Positions 8,347-16,947 of a stretch of 35,744 nucleotides of DNA are shown here, piece by piece (position 1 is the stretch's first letter; each line of letters starts with the position of its first letter). A program made the position numbers and the translations under genes. This DNA is from Nitrosomonadales bacterium. GTDB taxonomy: Bacteria > Pseudomonadota > Gammaproteobacteria > Burkholderiales > Gallionellaceae. The DNA is taken from assembly GCA_016218415.1 (NCBI GenBank), contig JACRED010000002.1:1-35744 (forward strand), given 5' to 3'. Under the pieces are notes generated by a model, which saw only the letters and a program-made list of their open reading frames with translations, made no database searches and had not been told where the DNA came from.

Positions 8347-11300
8347 ATGGGTATTTCTGGACGCATAGCAAAATATTTCCTGCATTCGCAGATGACGCTG
8401 TTGCTGGCGATAGTCGCGGTGCTGCTGGGCACGTTCGCGGTGGTGGTGACGCCCCGCGAGGAAGAGCCGCAGATCAACGTGACGATGGCCAACGTGATGA
8501 TCGCCTATCCGGGCGCGTCGGCCGGCGATGTTGCGCAAACCGTGGCGACACCGGCCGAACAGGTGCTGTCGCAGATCGCCGGGGTTGACCATGTGTATTC
8601 GGTGTCGCAACCCGGCATGGCGATCGTCACCGTGCAATTCAAGGTCGGCGAGGAGCATGTGCCGTCGCTGGTCAAGCTGTATGACGTGGTGCATTCGCAT
8701 GCGGACTGGTTGCCGCCCACTTTGGCGGTATCGCAGCCCATCATCAAGGCCAAGGGCATAGATGATGTGCCGGTGGTCGCGCTGACGCTGTGGCGGGAAC
8801 AGGCGGTGGGCGGCGGCATCGAGCTGACCCAGGTGGCGCATGCCATCGAGGCGGACTTGAAACGCGTCCCGGGCACGCGCGAAGTGAGCACGCTGGGTGC
8901 GACGCAACGCACGGTGCGGATATCGCTCAATCCGGAAAGCCTAAATGCCTTTCAACTCTCGATACCGGATGTGCGCGCGGCGCTGCAAGCTGCCAACGTA
9001 TCGCAGAATGCGGGGAATCTGGTGCGCGACAACCGCGAGGTGCTGGTGCAGACCGGCAGCTTCCTGAGGGATGTCGGCGAGGTCAAGCAACTGGTGGTCG
9101 GCGTTTCCAATGGGAAGCCGGTGTTTTTGCGCGACATCGCCGATGTGCAGGATGGCGCGGATCAGCCGGCCAGCTATGTGTGGTTCGGTACCGGCCCCGC
9201 CGCGCAAGACAAGCAAATCAAAGCCAACGGCGAATTCACCGCGGTGACCGTGGCTGTCACCAAGAAACCGGGCGCCAATGCGGTGGAGATCGCCGAGAAG
9301 TTGCTGGCGCGCGTGAATGAACTGAAGGGCAGCGTGATACCCGACGACGTGCAGGTCAGTATCACGCGCAATTACGGCGAGACCGCGAACGACAAGGCGA
9401 TGAAGCTGATCAAGAAATTGCTGTTCGCGACCTTCGCCGTGGTCGCGCTGGTGTGGTTCGCGATGGGGCGGCGCGAGGCGCTGGTGGTCGGCATCGCGGT
9501 ATTGCTGACGCTGGCGGCGACGCTGTTCGCATCCTGGGCCTGGGGCTTTACGCTGAACCGCGTATCGCTGTTCGCGCTGATTTTCTCCATCGGGATACTG
9601 GTCGATGACGCGATCGTGGTGGTCGAGAACATCCATCGCCGCCGTGCGCTGGCGACACACCAGCCGCTGTCCGAGATCATCCCGGAGGCGGTGGACGAAG
9701 TGGGCAGCCCGACGATACTGGCGACCTTCACCGTGATCGCGGCATTGCTGCCGATGGCCTTCGTCAGCGGCCTGATGGGGCCGTACATGAGCCCGATCCC
9801 GATCAACGCCAGCATGGGTATGCTGATCTCGCTGGCGGTGGCCTTCGTCATCACGCCCTGGCTGGTGCTGCGTTTTGCCGGGGCGAATCACGAGGTGGTA
9901 CACGACGAACGCGATACCGCGACGGCCCGATTCTTCCGCAAGGTGCTGACCCCGTTCCTGAACGGCGTGCACGGCAAGGCGGCGCGGCGCAAATTATGGT
10001 TGGCTGTGTTGGGAGGCCTGCTGCTGGCCGTGTCGCTGGGCGTGGTGAAGCTGGTGATCCTGAAGATGCTGCCGTTCGACAACAAGTCCGAGTTCCAGAT
10101 CGTCGTGGATATGCCCACGGGCACGGCGCTGGAGCAGACCGGTGGCGTGTTGCGCGATATCGGCAGCTATCTTGCGACCGTTCCGGAAGTGACCGATTAC
10201 GAGGCCTATGCGGGCACGGCTTCACCTATTAACTTCAACGGTCTGGTGCGCCAGTATTATCTGCGCAGCGCATCTGAACAGGGCGATATCCAGGTCAACC
10301 TGCGCGACAAGCATCATCGCAGCCGCAGCAGCCACGAGATCGCCACTGCCGCGCTGGAGCCTATCCAGAAGATTGCCGCCGCATGGGGCGCGAAGGTGAA
10401 GATCGTCGAGGTGCCGCCCGGCCCGCCGGTGATGTCGCCCATCGTGGCGGAAATTTACGGTCCGGACTATGAAGGTGCGCGCAAGATTGCGGGCAGGGTG
10501 CGCGAGCAGTTCGGCAAGACAGAGGGTATCGTCGCGATCGACGACACGGTGACCGAAGCGGCACCCAAGCTGCAAGTGCAGGTGATGCAGAGCAAGGCCG
10601 CGCTGCTGGGCGTCGCCCCGCGCGACATCGTGGATGTGATCGGCGTGGCCCTGTCCGGCCAGGATGTCACTTCCCTGCACGACACCACGGCGAAATATGC
10701 GCCGCCATTGCGCATCGGTTTGCCGGCGGAACGGCGCAGCAATATCGACGAGATACTGAAACTCAAGGTGCGCGGCCATACAAACGGAAACGGGGACGGC
10801 GTTCTGGTGCCGTTGTCCGAAGTGGTGCGGGTCATCCCGGTGCAGCGCGACCACCCGATCTATCACAAGGATCTGCTGCCTGTCGTCTACGTGTTCGGCG
10901 ACATGGCGGGCAAGCTGGACAGCCCGCTGTACGGTATGTTCGACATCAACGGCGAGACTGGCGGCATGGCGCTGGCGCAGGGCGGGAATCTGGAAACCTA
11001 TTACTTCAAACAGCCCGGTGATCCCTATGCGGGATACTCGCTGAAATGGGATGGCGAATGGCAGGTGACCTTCGAGACCTTCCGCGACATGGGCATCGCC
11101 TATGGCGTGGGCCTGTTGCTGATCTACCTGCTGGTGGTGGCGCAGTTCAAATCGTACATAGTGCCGCTGGTGATCATGGCGCCGATTCCGCTGACCATCA
11201 TCGGCGTGATGCCGGGGCATGCGCTGTTCGGTTCGCAATTCACCGCGACCTCGATGATAGGCATGATCGCGCTGGCGGGCATCATCGTGCGCAACTCGAT

Positions 11301-11580
11301 CCTGCTGGTGGATTTTATCAATCTGCAGATACGCGATGGTGCGGATCCCCAGCATGCGGTGATCGCCGCGGCGGGCGCGCGCGCCAAGCCTATCGTTCTG
11401 ACCGGCTTGGCGGCGATGCTGGGCGCGGTGTTTATCCTTGACGACCCGATATTCAACGGACTGGCGTTGTCGTTGATCTTCGGGATACTGGTATCGACCG
11501 TGCTGACGCTGGTCGTGATCCCTGTGCTGTATTACGCCACGTTGTACAAGAAGCACCAGTCGATTTCATCTACACTTTAA
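8347..11580 (+). CDS. RND efflux permease (HAE1/AcrB-like superfamily)
   Basis: This 1077-residue inner-membrane proton antiporter has the typical RND length and layout: TM1 at residues 15-35, a large periplasmic loop, TM2-6, a linker, then the second half repeating the pattern. TM4 carries the adjacent acidic pair D420-D421 in GILVDDAIVVVENI, the proton-relay position of the hydrophobe/amphiphile branch. Heavy-metal CusA-type pumps have a different TM4 motif, so metal export is less likely. The C-terminal half ends with FGILVSTVLTLVVIPVLYY. An ATG with an AAGGAAAA ribosome site starts the gene at 8347. It sits between the adaptor gene and a small DUF2892 gene 16 bases downstream, forming a three-gene operon. 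The substrate is not evident. Confidence 0.93.
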   Translation: MGISGRIAKYFLHSQMTLLLAIVAVLLGTFAVVVTPREEEPQINVTMANVMIAYPGASAGDVAQTVATPAEQVLSQIAGVDHVYSVSQPGMAIVTVQFKVGEEHVPSLVKLYDVVHSHADWLPPTLAVSQPIIKAKGIDDVPVVALTLWREQAVGGGIELTQVAHAIEADLKRVPGTREVSTLGATQRTVRISLNPESLNAFQLSIPDVRAALQAANVSQNAGNLVRDNREVLVQTGSFLRDVGEVKQLVVGVSNGKPVFLRDIADVQDGADQPASYVWFGTGPAAQDKQIKANGEFTAVTVAVTKKPGANAVEIAEKLLARVNELKGSVIPDDVQVSITRNYGETANDKAMKLIKKLLFATFAVVALVWFAMGRREALVVGIAVLLTLAATLFASWAWGFTLNRVSLFALIFSIGILVDDAIVVVENIHRRRALATHQPLSEIIPEAVDEVGSPTILATFTVIAALLPMAFVSGLMGPYMSPIPINASMGMLISLAVAFVITPWLVLRFAGANHEVVHDERDTATARFFRKVLTPFLNGVHGKAARRKLWLAVLGGLLLAVSLGVVKLVILKMLPFDNKSEFQIVVDMPTGTALEQTGGVLRDIGSYLATVPEVTDYEAYAGTASPINFNGLVRQYYLRSASEQGDIQVNLRDKHHRSRSSHEIATAALEPIQKIAAAWGAKVKIVEVPPGPPVMSPIVAEIYGPDYEGARKIAGRVREQFGKTEGIVAIDDTVTEAAPKLQVQVMQSKAALLGVAPRDIVDVIGVALSGQDVTSLHDTTAKYAPPLRIGLPAERRSNIDEILKLKVRGHTNGNGDGVLVPLSEVVRVIPVQRDHPIYHKDLLPVVYVFGDMAGKLDSPLYGMFDINGETGGMALAQGGNLETYYFKQPGDPYAGYSLKWDGEWQVTFETFRDMGIAYGVGLLLIYLLVVAQFKSYIVPLVIMAPIPLTIIGVMPGHALFGSQFTATSMIGMIALAGIIVRNSILLVDFINLQIRDGADPQHAVIAAAGARAKPIVLTGLAAMLGAVFILDDPIFNGLALSLIFGILVSTVLTLVVIPVLYYATLYKKHQSISSTL

Positions 11581-11596
11581 CCATCAGGAGAATTAC

Positions 11597-11806
11597 ATGA
11601 ATGCAGAACGTATCGTCCGTATTGTTGCCGGTTTTTTTATTTTGCTGTCGCTGTCGCTGGGCGTGGAAGCCAGCCCGCTGTTTGTACACCACTACTTCCT
11701 GTTTTTCACCGCTTTTGTGGGCCTGAATCTGTTTCAGAGCGGCTTTACCCGGATATGCCCGCTGAATAGCATCCTGGCCAAATTGGGCGTCAAAGGCTCC
11801 TGTTAA
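11597..11806 (+). CDS. Small DUF2892 (YgaP-like) inner-membrane protein
   Basis: The 69-residue protein has an AGGAG ribosome site 6 nt before its ATG. It has two hydrophobic segments (VAGFFILLSLSLGV, and the HHYFLFFTAFVGLNLFQSGF region) followed by a Cys-containing tail, TRICPLNSILAKLGV...C. This is the DUF2892 pattern, seen also as the membrane part of the rhodanese YgaP. DUF2892 genes often accompany sulfur-handling genes under ArsR-type regulators such as YgaV or BigR. Together with the palindromic operator at 7157-7184 this hints that the operon responds to reactive sulfur or a related stress; this is inference. Conserved cysteines near the C-terminus could be functional. It is the last gene before a terminator-like hairpin. 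Confidence 0.85.
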   Translation: MNAERIVRIVAGFFILLSLSLGVEASPLFVHHYFLFFTAFVGLNLFQSGFTRICPLNSILAKLGVKGSC

Positions 11807-11823
11807 GGGGCAGGTGGCACGAG

Positions 11824-11868
11824 GCCCGCGAGCCAGGTTCTGGCCTGGCCAGGCGGGCTTTGCCTTTT
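11824..11868 (+). terminator. Terminator-like hairpin after the RND operon
   Basis: GCCCGC (11824-11829) pairs with GCGGGC (11853-11858). Smaller CCAG/CTGG and CCTGG/CCAGG pairings lie inside, and the stem is followed by TTTGCCTTTT. The position 17 bases after the DUF2892 stop fits a Rho-independent terminator, with an interrupted U-tract. The rest of the gap to 12036 holds the rhodanese promoter region. Confidence 0.55.
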
Positions 11869-12000
11869 CGTTTGTTGTGTGGCAGAGCGCAAATAGCCGC
11901 GCAGGTTCCGGCGTCGCACAGCGTGTAATCCGAATTCAGGTCACGCTTATATGCAACGGTTTTCAGGCAAGCTGAACTCCCGCGACTTTTTCCGCTCTGT

Positions 12001-12036
12001 TAGAATCCGCTTTTCAGGAAGAACAGGAGTATCGGC
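12001..12036 (+). promoter_or_regulatory. -10 element and ribosome site of the rhodanese-grxC-secB unit
   Basis: TAGAAT at 12001-12006 followed by CCGC is the likely -10 and discriminator. A CAGGAG ribosome site about 8 nt before the GTG supports the 12037 start. No clear -35 is visible at standard spacing. Confidence 0.4.
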
Positions 12037-12447
12037 GTGCAGTTCATCAGCAATAACTTTTTCCCCATTATCATCGCGCTGCTCAGCGGCTTCATGCTGC
12101 TGTGGTCCATGTTTGGCAACCGCATTCGCGGTATCAAGGAAGTGGATTACACCGGCGCATTGCAGCTCATCAACCATAAAGACGCGCTGATCCTGGATGT
12201 GCGCGAGGAATCAGAGTACCGCTCGGGCCATTTGCTGAAGGCCAGGCTGATTCCGCTCGGCTCGCTGAAGGAACGCATCGGGGAGCTGGAGAAATACCGG
12301 GAGAAGCCGATCGTGGTGGTGTGCCGCAGCGGCAACCGTTCCGGTTCGGCTTGCGCGATGCTCGGCAAGCAGGGTTTTGCGCAGGCATACAACCTGGCTG
12401 GCGGGGTGATGGACTGGCAGAAGCATAATTTGCCGCTGGAAAAATGA
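12037..12447 (+). CDS. Membrane-anchored rhodanese-domain protein
   Basis: The 136-residue protein starts at a GTG with a good ribosome site. Residues 7-26 form one membrane anchor (FFPIIIALLSGFMLLWSMFG). The rest is a single rhodanese domain: ALILDVREESEYRSGHL, then the active-site loop CRSGNRS at residues 96-102 with the catalytic C96, and the closing NLAGGVMDWQ. It probably transfers sulfane sulfur or carries persulfide at the membrane; acceptor unknown. The ATG of grxC overlaps its stop codon. The rhodanese-grxC-secB-gpsA order is common in betaproteobacteria. Confidence 0.92.
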   Translation: MQFISNNFFPIIIALLSGFMLLWSMFGNRIRGIKEVDYTGALQLINHKDALILDVREESEYRSGHLLKARLIPLGSLKERIGELEKYREKPIVVVCRSGNRSGSACAMLGKQGFAQAYNLAGGVMDWQKHNLPLEK

Positions 12448-12704
12448 TGGCGAAAGTGTTGATGTATTGCACGGCCGTGTGCCCCTATTGCGTCCGCGCC
12501 GAGCAGCTTCTGGAGCGCAAGGGGATACTGGAAATCGAGAAGATACGCGTCGATCTGGAACCGGAGTTGCGGGTTGCGATGATGGAAAAAACCGGACGTC
12601 GTACCGTGCCGCAGATATATATCAACAACGAACATGTCGGCGGTTATGATGATCTTGCAGCGCTGGATCATGACGGGAAGCTGGACAGTCTTTTGGCAAA
12701 ATAA
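12444..12704 (+). CDS. grxC: Glutaredoxin 3
   Basis: GrxC reduces disulfides and protein-glutathione adducts using glutathione in the cytoplasm. The 86 residues match the size of E. coli Grx3 (83). The dithiol active site is C13-P-Y-C16. The cis-proline loop GRRTVPQIYI and the glutathione-binding GGYDDL complete the fold. The start is ATGATG, so residue 1 may be at 12444 or 12447; both overlap or abut the rhodanese TGA. Co-expression with a rhodanese and secB is inferred from spacing. Confidence 0.95.
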   Translation: MMAKVLMYCTAVCPYCVRAEQLLERKGILEIEKIRVDLEPELRVAMMEKTGRRTVPQIYINNEHVGGYDDLAALDHDGKLDSLLAK

Positions 12705-12721
12705 TTACAGGGAGAAACAGC

Positions 12722-13189
12722 ATGGCCGGAACAGAACAAGAGAACAAGCAGCCGACAGTCGGCATAGACAAGATATATTTGAAGGATCTCTCGCTGGAGA
12801 TCCCGCACGCGCCGCAGATATTTCTGGAGCGGACGGAACCGCAGATTGAACTGCAATTGCATTCGCAGGCTGTCACGGTCGGCGAGGGAGCATTCGAGGT
12901 GATCGTCATGGCCACCGTCACCGCGAAAATCGGCGAAAAAACGATGTTCCTGATCGAGGCCAAGCAGGCGGGCATATTCCAGATACGCAATGTCTCGACT
13001 GAAGACCTGGAGCCTATCCTGTCGGTGATGTGCCCCAACACCCTGTTCCCGTATTTGCGCGAGGTGATTTCGGATGTGGTGATCCGTGCCGGCTTTGTGC
13101 CGCTGGTGTTGCAACCGATCAATTTCGAGGCGATGTACCTGCAGCAAAAACAACAGCGGGTGCAGGCCGACGCGACCACCACCCATTAA
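12722..13189 (+). CDS. secB: Protein-export chaperone SecB
   Basis: SecB is a tetrameric cytosolic chaperone that keeps preproteins unfolded and passes them to SecA. The protein has 155 residues, equal to the usual length. Conserved blocks are visible: IYLKDLSLEIPHAPQIF near residue 18, AFEVIVMATVTAK, CPNTLFPYLREVISD and FVPLVLQPINFEAMY. An AGGGAG ribosome site precedes the ATG. The stop overlaps the start of the next gene (TAATG). Confidence 0.97.
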   Translation: MAGTEQENKQPTVGIDKIYLKDLSLEIPHAPQIFLERTEPQIELQLHSQAVTVGEGAFEVIVMATVTAKIGEKTMFLIEAKQAGIFQIRNVSTEDLEPILSVMCPNTLFPYLREVISDVVIRAGFVPLVLQPINFEAMYLQQKQQRVQADATTTH

Positions 13190-13638
13190 TGAGGTTCGTC
13201 ATCCCGTTGCATTGGCTGCTATTACTTGCGCTGCATGGCGGAGGCTCGGCCTATGCGGTGGATTTCGTGTCGGTTCGCGAGCGCAGCGCGATACTCTACG
13301 ACGCGCCGTCGTTGCAGGCGAAAAAGTTGTTCGTGGTGAACCGCTATATGCCTTTCGAGCAGGTCGTCACGCTGAACAGCTGGGTCAAGGTGCGTGACCG
13401 GTCGGGCGGATTGTATTGGGTCGAAAAACGCGTGCTGGGCAACGAACGCTATGTGTTTGCGCTGCTGCCATTGGTGGACGCGCGCACGGAGCCGGATTTC
13501 GGCTCGGCTCGCGTGTTTCAGGTGCGCCAGCAAATAGCGCTGGAGTTTCTCGAAGCAACCGGAACGGGCTGGGTCAAGGTGCGCCATCAGGACGGCAATA
13601 TCGGCTATGTGCGCGGCACCGAGGTGTGGGGCGACTAA
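13189..13638 (+). CDS. Exported SH3-domain protein
   Basis: From the ATG that overlaps the secB stop (TAATG) the protein has 149 residues. Residues 1-23 form a signal peptide (MRFVIPLHWLLLLALHGGGS, cleavage likely after AYA). The mature part has two bacterial SH3-like units: SVRERSAILYDAPSLQAKKLF with VVTLNSWVKVRDRSGG and YWV, then a second unit ending GWVKVRHQDGNIGYVRG. Such SH3 domains commonly bind peptidoglycan or proteins in the periplasm. Genes of this type often lie between secB and gpsA in betaproteobacteria; no specific function is known to me. A longer frame from 13030 lies inside secB and is rejected. Confidence 0.85.
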   Translation: MRFVIPLHWLLLLALHGGGSAYAVDFVSVRERSAILYDAPSLQAKKLFVVNRYMPFEQVVTLNSWVKVRDRSGGLYWVEKRVLGNERYVFALLPLVDARTEPDFGSARVFQVRQQIALEFLEATGTGWVKVRHQDGNIGYVRGTEVWGD

Positions 13639-13652
13639 CCGCGCAATATCAA

Positions 13653-13726
13653 CGTAGGGGCGCGATTCGTCGCGCCCTTGTTATGAAATATCAATGGATT
13701 TGGGCTCGATGAATCGCGCCCCTACG
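13653..13726. repeat. Paired REP-like element, GTAGGGGC family, copy 2
   Basis: Arms of 20 nt, 13653-13672 and 13707-13726, are inverted copies with one mismatch (GTC versus ATC near the inner end). Each arm contains the GTAGGGGCGCGAT core of copy 1. The 34-nt spacer includes the start of a local hairpin (GCGCGATTCGTCGCGC). The element fills nearly the whole gap between the SH3 gene and gpsA and ends 2 bases before the gpsA ATG. Confidence 0.8.
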
Positions 13727-13728
13727 AT

Positions 13729-14724
13729 ATGAACATTACGATTATCGGTGCGGGCGCATGGGGAACCGCGCTTGCGATCAGCCTGGCAGCCAGCCATCGC
13801 GTCACACTGTGGGCGCGCAATGCCGCGCAAGTGGAGGAGATGCGCGCCTCGCGGCGCAATCAACGCTATCTGCCGGACATCACGCTTCCCGTCAATCTTG
13901 AGCTGAGCGCGGATATCTCCGCCACATTGGCGGCCGCCGATTTGGCAATCGTCGCCGTCCCTACCGCTGCGCTGCGTTCCACCCTGCAGCAGCTTGCGCA
14001 ATCGCAGCAAAACTTTGGGGTGGTCTGGGTCTGCAAGGGTTTCGAGGCGGAGACTTCGCAATTGCCCTACCAGGTGGCAGCCGAGTCGTTGCCGGAAAGA
14101 TTTCAGCGCGGCGTGTTGTCCGGCCCCAGTTTCGCGCAGGAGGTGGCGCGCGGTTTGCCCACTGCCTTGACACTTGCCTCCTCAGACGAAGGATTTGCGC
14201 GCAGCACCGCGCAGGCTTTGCATCATGCTCGCCTGCGCATCTACGTCAGCAGCGATGTGATCGGGGTGGAAGTCGGCGGCGCGGTGAAGAATGTGATGGC
14301 CATCGCTTCCGGAATTTGCGACGGCATGGGGCTGGGGCATAACGCGCGCGCTGCTTTGCTGACGCGCGGCCTGGCCGAGATTACCCGGCTCGGCCTGAAA
14401 CTGGGCGGGCGGCCCGAGACCCTGGGCGGCTTGCCCGGCGTCGGGGACCTGATCCTGACCTGCACAGGCGATCTGTCGCGCAACCGCCAAGTTGGCCTGA
14501 TGCTGGCGCAGCAGCACGATTTGCCCGAGATATTGCGCAGGCTGGGTCATGTCGCCGAGGGGGTGTATACCGTGCGCGAAGTCCACCATCTCGCGCAAAG
14601 GCTGGATATCGAAATGCCGATCTGCGAGGCCGTCTATCGCATTATCTATGAGCACAGGCCCGCCGCAGAGATGGTCGAGGAATTGCTGAATCGCGCGCCG
14701 AATCTGGAATTTGGCGGCAGCTGA
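13729..14724 (+). CDS. gpsA: NAD(P)-dependent glycerol-3-phosphate dehydrogenase
   Basis: GpsA reduces dihydroxyacetone phosphate to sn-glycerol 3-phosphate, the backbone of membrane phospholipids. The 331 residues fit the family. The Rossmann motif IIGAGAWGTALA is at residues 4-15. Further blocks are VCKGFE, LSGPSFAQEVARGLPTA, the catalytic-lysine block EVGGAVKNVMAIASG, and GLGHNARAALLTRG. The ATG gives the normal N-terminus, but a repeat ends 2 bases before it and no Shine-Dalgarno is visible, so initiation may depend on coupling or be weak. The gene converges with trmB, whose stop lies 5 bases beyond. Confidence 0.96.
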   Translation: MNITIIGAGAWGTALAISLAASHRVTLWARNAAQVEEMRASRRNQRYLPDITLPVNLELSADISATLAAADLAIVAVPTAALRSTLQQLAQSQQNFGVVWVCKGFEAETSQLPYQVAAESLPERFQRGVLSGPSFAQEVARGLPTALTLASSDEGFARSTAQALHHARLRIYVSSDVIGVEVGGAVKNVMAIASGICDGMGLGHNARAALLTRGLAEITRLGLKLGGRPETLGGLPGVGDLILTCTGDLSRNRQVGLMLAQQHDLPEILRRLGHVAEGVYTVREVHHLAQRLDIEMPICEAVYRIIYEHRPAAEMVEELLNRAPNLEFGGS

Positions 14725-14729
14725 TTGAG

Positions 14730-15422
14730 CTAATCCGGTTTTTTCCGAAACACCAGATCCCACACCCCGTGGCCCAGCCGCAATCCGCGCTGCTCGAACT
14801 TGGTGAGCGGGCGGTAGTCCGGACGCGGCGCGTAATCTGTCGCGGTATTTTCCAGTGAGGACTCTTCACTTAGCACCCGCAGCACCTGTTCGGCATAATT
14901 CTGCCAGTCGGTCGCGACGTGGATATAGCCGCCCGGTTTCAGTTTCTGCACAAGTTGCGCGACGAACGGGCTCTGGATCAGGCGTCGCTTGTTGTGGCGC
15001 GCCTTGTGCCACGGATCGGGAAAGAAGATGTGCACGCCGTCCAGCGTTGCGTCGCCTATCATGTCATGCAGCACCTCCACCGCATCGTGCTGGATGATGC
15101 GGATGTTGCCGATCTGTTGCGCGTCTATCAGCTTGAGCAGGTTGCCCACGCCGGGGGTATGCACCTCCAGCGCGAGGTAGTCGTTCTCCGGATGTGCCAG
15201 CGCGACGGTCGCGGTGCTGTCGCCCATGCCGAACCCGATCTCCAGTATTTTCGGCGCGGCGCGTCCGAAAGCCTGATCGAGGTCCAAAGGGTGTGCCGCA
15301 TAAGGGATGCCGAAGCGCGGCAGTAGCGTGTCTACCGCGCGTTGCTGTGCGGGTGAGACGCGGCCCTGCCTGAGGACGAAGCTGCGGATGTGGCGTCTGG
15401 AAAAATCGGTGGTGTCGGTCAT
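14730..15422 (-). CDS. trmB: tRNA (guanine-N7-)-methyltransferase
   Basis: TrmB makes m7G46 in the variable loop of tRNAs using S-adenosylmethionine. The 230 residues contain the SAM-binding block [11 protein letters not shown], the strand [11 protein letters not shown], the [20 protein letters not shown] signature that defines TrmB, and [12 protein letters not shown] chose the ATG at 15422; a TTG at 15431 would add three residues. It is last in the minus-strand group thiS-thiG-trmB, separated from thiG by 55 bases that hold a perfect palindrome. Confidence 0.95.
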   Translation of the reverse strand: MTDTTDFSRRHIRSFVLRQGRVSPAQQRAVDTLLPRFGIPYAAHPLDLDQAFGRAAPKILEIGFGMGDSTATVALAHPENDYLALEVHTPGVGNLLKLIDAQQIGNIRIIQHDAVEVLHDMIGDATLDGVHIFFPDPWHKARHNKRRLIQSPFVAQLVQKLKPGGYIHVATDWQNYAEQVLRVLSEESSLENTATDYAPRPDYRPLTKFEQRGLRLGHGVWDLVFRKKPD

Positions 15423-15449
15423 GGTATTCAAACAAATTGCCCGCAGATT

Positions 15450-15477
15450 GTAGGGGCACGGCGCGCCGTGCCCCTAC
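15450..15477. repeat. 28-nt perfect palindrome, GTAGGGGC family, copy 3
   Basis: Fourteen bases (GTAGGGGCACGGCG) are followed directly by their exact reverse complement. Length and 8-nt ends match copy 1 at 8251-8278, but the core differs. It directly abuts the thiG stop codon (15478-15480) and lies 27 bases upstream of the trmB ATG, so in mRNA it would form a loopless or small-loop hairpin between the two genes. Confidence 0.8.
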
Positions 15478-16263
15478 CTAGGAACCGATGATCCCGGCCG
15501 TCGGCGAACTCGGGCTGGCGCTGTACAGCTTCTTGGGCATACGGCCGGCGAGGAAGGCTTCGCGCCCGGCCTCGACGGCCTTCTTCATTGCCGAGGCCAT
15601 AAGCACCGGATGTTGCGCACCGGCGATCGCGGTGTTCATCAGCACGCCCGCGCAGCCCAGCTCCATCGCGACGGCGGCATCCGAGGCCGTGCCCACGCCC
15701 GCATCGACGATCACCGGGACTTTCACGCGGTCCATGATGAGTTGCAGATTCCACGGATTGAGGATGCCCATGCCGGAGCCGATCAGCGAGGCCAGCGGCA
15801 TGATCGCGACGCAGCCGATGTCTTCCAGTTGCTTGGCGATGATGGGGTCGTCCGAGGTGTACACCATCACCTGAAAGCCTTCAGCCACCAGCGTCTTCGC
15901 GGCGGCGATAGTCTCGATCACGTTGGGATACAGCGACTGCGGATCGCCCAGCACTTCGAGCTTGACCAGCGAGTGGCCGTCGAGCAGTTCGCGCGCCAGA
16001 CGCAAGGTGCGCACCGCATCTTCGGCACTATAGCAACCGGCGGTGTTGGGCAGCAGCGTGTATTTGGACGGCGGCAGAATCTCCAGCAGGCTGGGTTCGT
16101 CGGGGTTCTGGCCGATGTTGCTGCGGCGGATCGCGATCGTGATGATCTCCGCGCCGCTGGCTTCTACTGCCGCTTTGGTTTCGTGGAAATCCCTGTATTT
16201 CCCGGTGCCGACCAGCAGGCGCGAGTTATAACTTTTGCCCGCGATAATAAATTTGTCGTTCAT
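15478..16263 (-). CDS. thiG: Thiazole synthase ThiG
   Basis: ThiG forms the thiazole phosphate ring of thiamine from deoxyxylulose phosphate, dehydroglycine (or an equivalent) and the ThiS thiocarboxylate. The protein has 261 residues from the ATG at 16263, which has an AAAGG site 6 nt upstream; a TTG at 16287 is less likely. Family blocks include [49 protein letters not shown] (K101, likely the Schiff-base lysine), [14 protein letters not shown] and [18 protein letters not shown]. It lies downstream of thiS with a gap of 61 bases. Confidence 0.96.
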   Translation of the reverse strand: MNDKFIIAGKSYNSRLLVGTGKYRDFHETKAAVEASGAEIITIAIRRSNIGQNPDEPSLLEILPPSKYTLLPNTAGCYSAEDAVRTLRLARELLDGHSLVKLEVLGDPQSLYPNVIETIAAAKTLVAEGFQVMVYTSDDPIIAKQLEDIGCVAIMPLASLIGSGMGILNPWNLQLIMDRVKVPVIVDAGVGTASDAAVAMELGCAGVLMNTAIAGAQHPVLMASAMKKAVEAGREAFLAGRMPKKLYSASPSSPTAGIIGS

Positions 16264-16324
16264 TGCTTTACCTTTATGCTGTTCCAATGATCCTCGCCAT
16301 TTCTACAGGCGATGGGCAGGGTGG

Positions 16325-16534
16325 TTAGCCGCCGCCTACCGCGACGACAACCTCCAGTTTGTCGCCATCGGAAAGTTTTTGCGTCGCGAACGTGCTGCGC
16401 GGCACGATCTCGCCGTTGCGTTCCAGCGCGACACGCTTGCCGGTCAAGCCCATTTCTTCGATGAGTGCGGCAACGCTGGAGGAATCGGGAAGTTGGCGTT
16501 GCGCGCCGTTGATGTTGACGGTAATTACTTTCAA
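16325..16534 (-). CDS. thiS: Sulfur carrier protein ThiS
   Basis: ThiS is the ubiquitin-like sulfur carrier whose C-terminal glycine is converted to a thiocarboxylate and donated to ThiG. The 69 residues end in the required Gly-Gly (VVVAVGGG). The N-terminus [15 protein letters not shown] and the [18 protein letters not shown] block are typical. The start codon is TTG at 16534, with only a weak GGAT-like site upstream, suggesting low translation. I see no TPP riboswitch signature upstream. Confidence 0.92.
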   Translation of the reverse strand: MKVITVNINGAQRQLPDSSSVAALIEEMGLTGKRVALERNGEIVPRSTFATQKLSDGDKLEVVVAVGGG

Positions 16535-16947
16535 TCTATGATCCGGTCGCGATAAAACGCGATGCTATCACGTGGAAGTGGTTCAATGATAGAACGGGAG
16601 TTGCTGAAGCGGGGTGTTTGAATTTTGATACAGGAAGTCAGGTGGGGGGTGGCTGTGGCAGGTCAGGTGCGGTTGATGTGCCAGTGATGCCCTGTGCGTA
16701 CTTTAGTACAGGTTGTAATATTTTTCAAAAAACGGATAATCCCACTATCGTTGAAGGGTGGCGGCGTAAAATCCAGTTGCAAGCTTGCCAGATACGAAAT
16801 ATTTGATAGTTTTAACGTATTTTGTTTGCAAGATAGCTATAAATATGTGCGCATGGGTGCTTGGGCGAAATTGCAATGCAGTTGTGTGTGCAGTCAATGT
16901 GAAGTTGTTATATCAAAACTGATTTATAGATAGAAAGATTTATACAA
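16535..16947. other. Gene-free AT-rich region between thiS and the PEP-CTERM gene
   Basis: No credible gene is seen. The part from about 16690 on is much richer in A+T than its surroundings (20 of 60 G/C by hand count in 16801-16860). It contains a GTAC-TTTA-GTAC mini-palindrome near 16698, a TAAAAT at 16767-16772 and a TATAAA at 16838-16843, but no complete promoter I would defend. TCGCG-ATAAAA-CGCGA near 16547 is a small hairpin upstream of thiS. No Shine-Dalgarno precedes the ATG at 16948. Confidence 0.5.

Noticed and set aside
16535..16620. TPP riboswitch upstream of thiS
   Set aside because: No THI-box-like conserved blocks are visible; there is only a small TCGCG hairpin.
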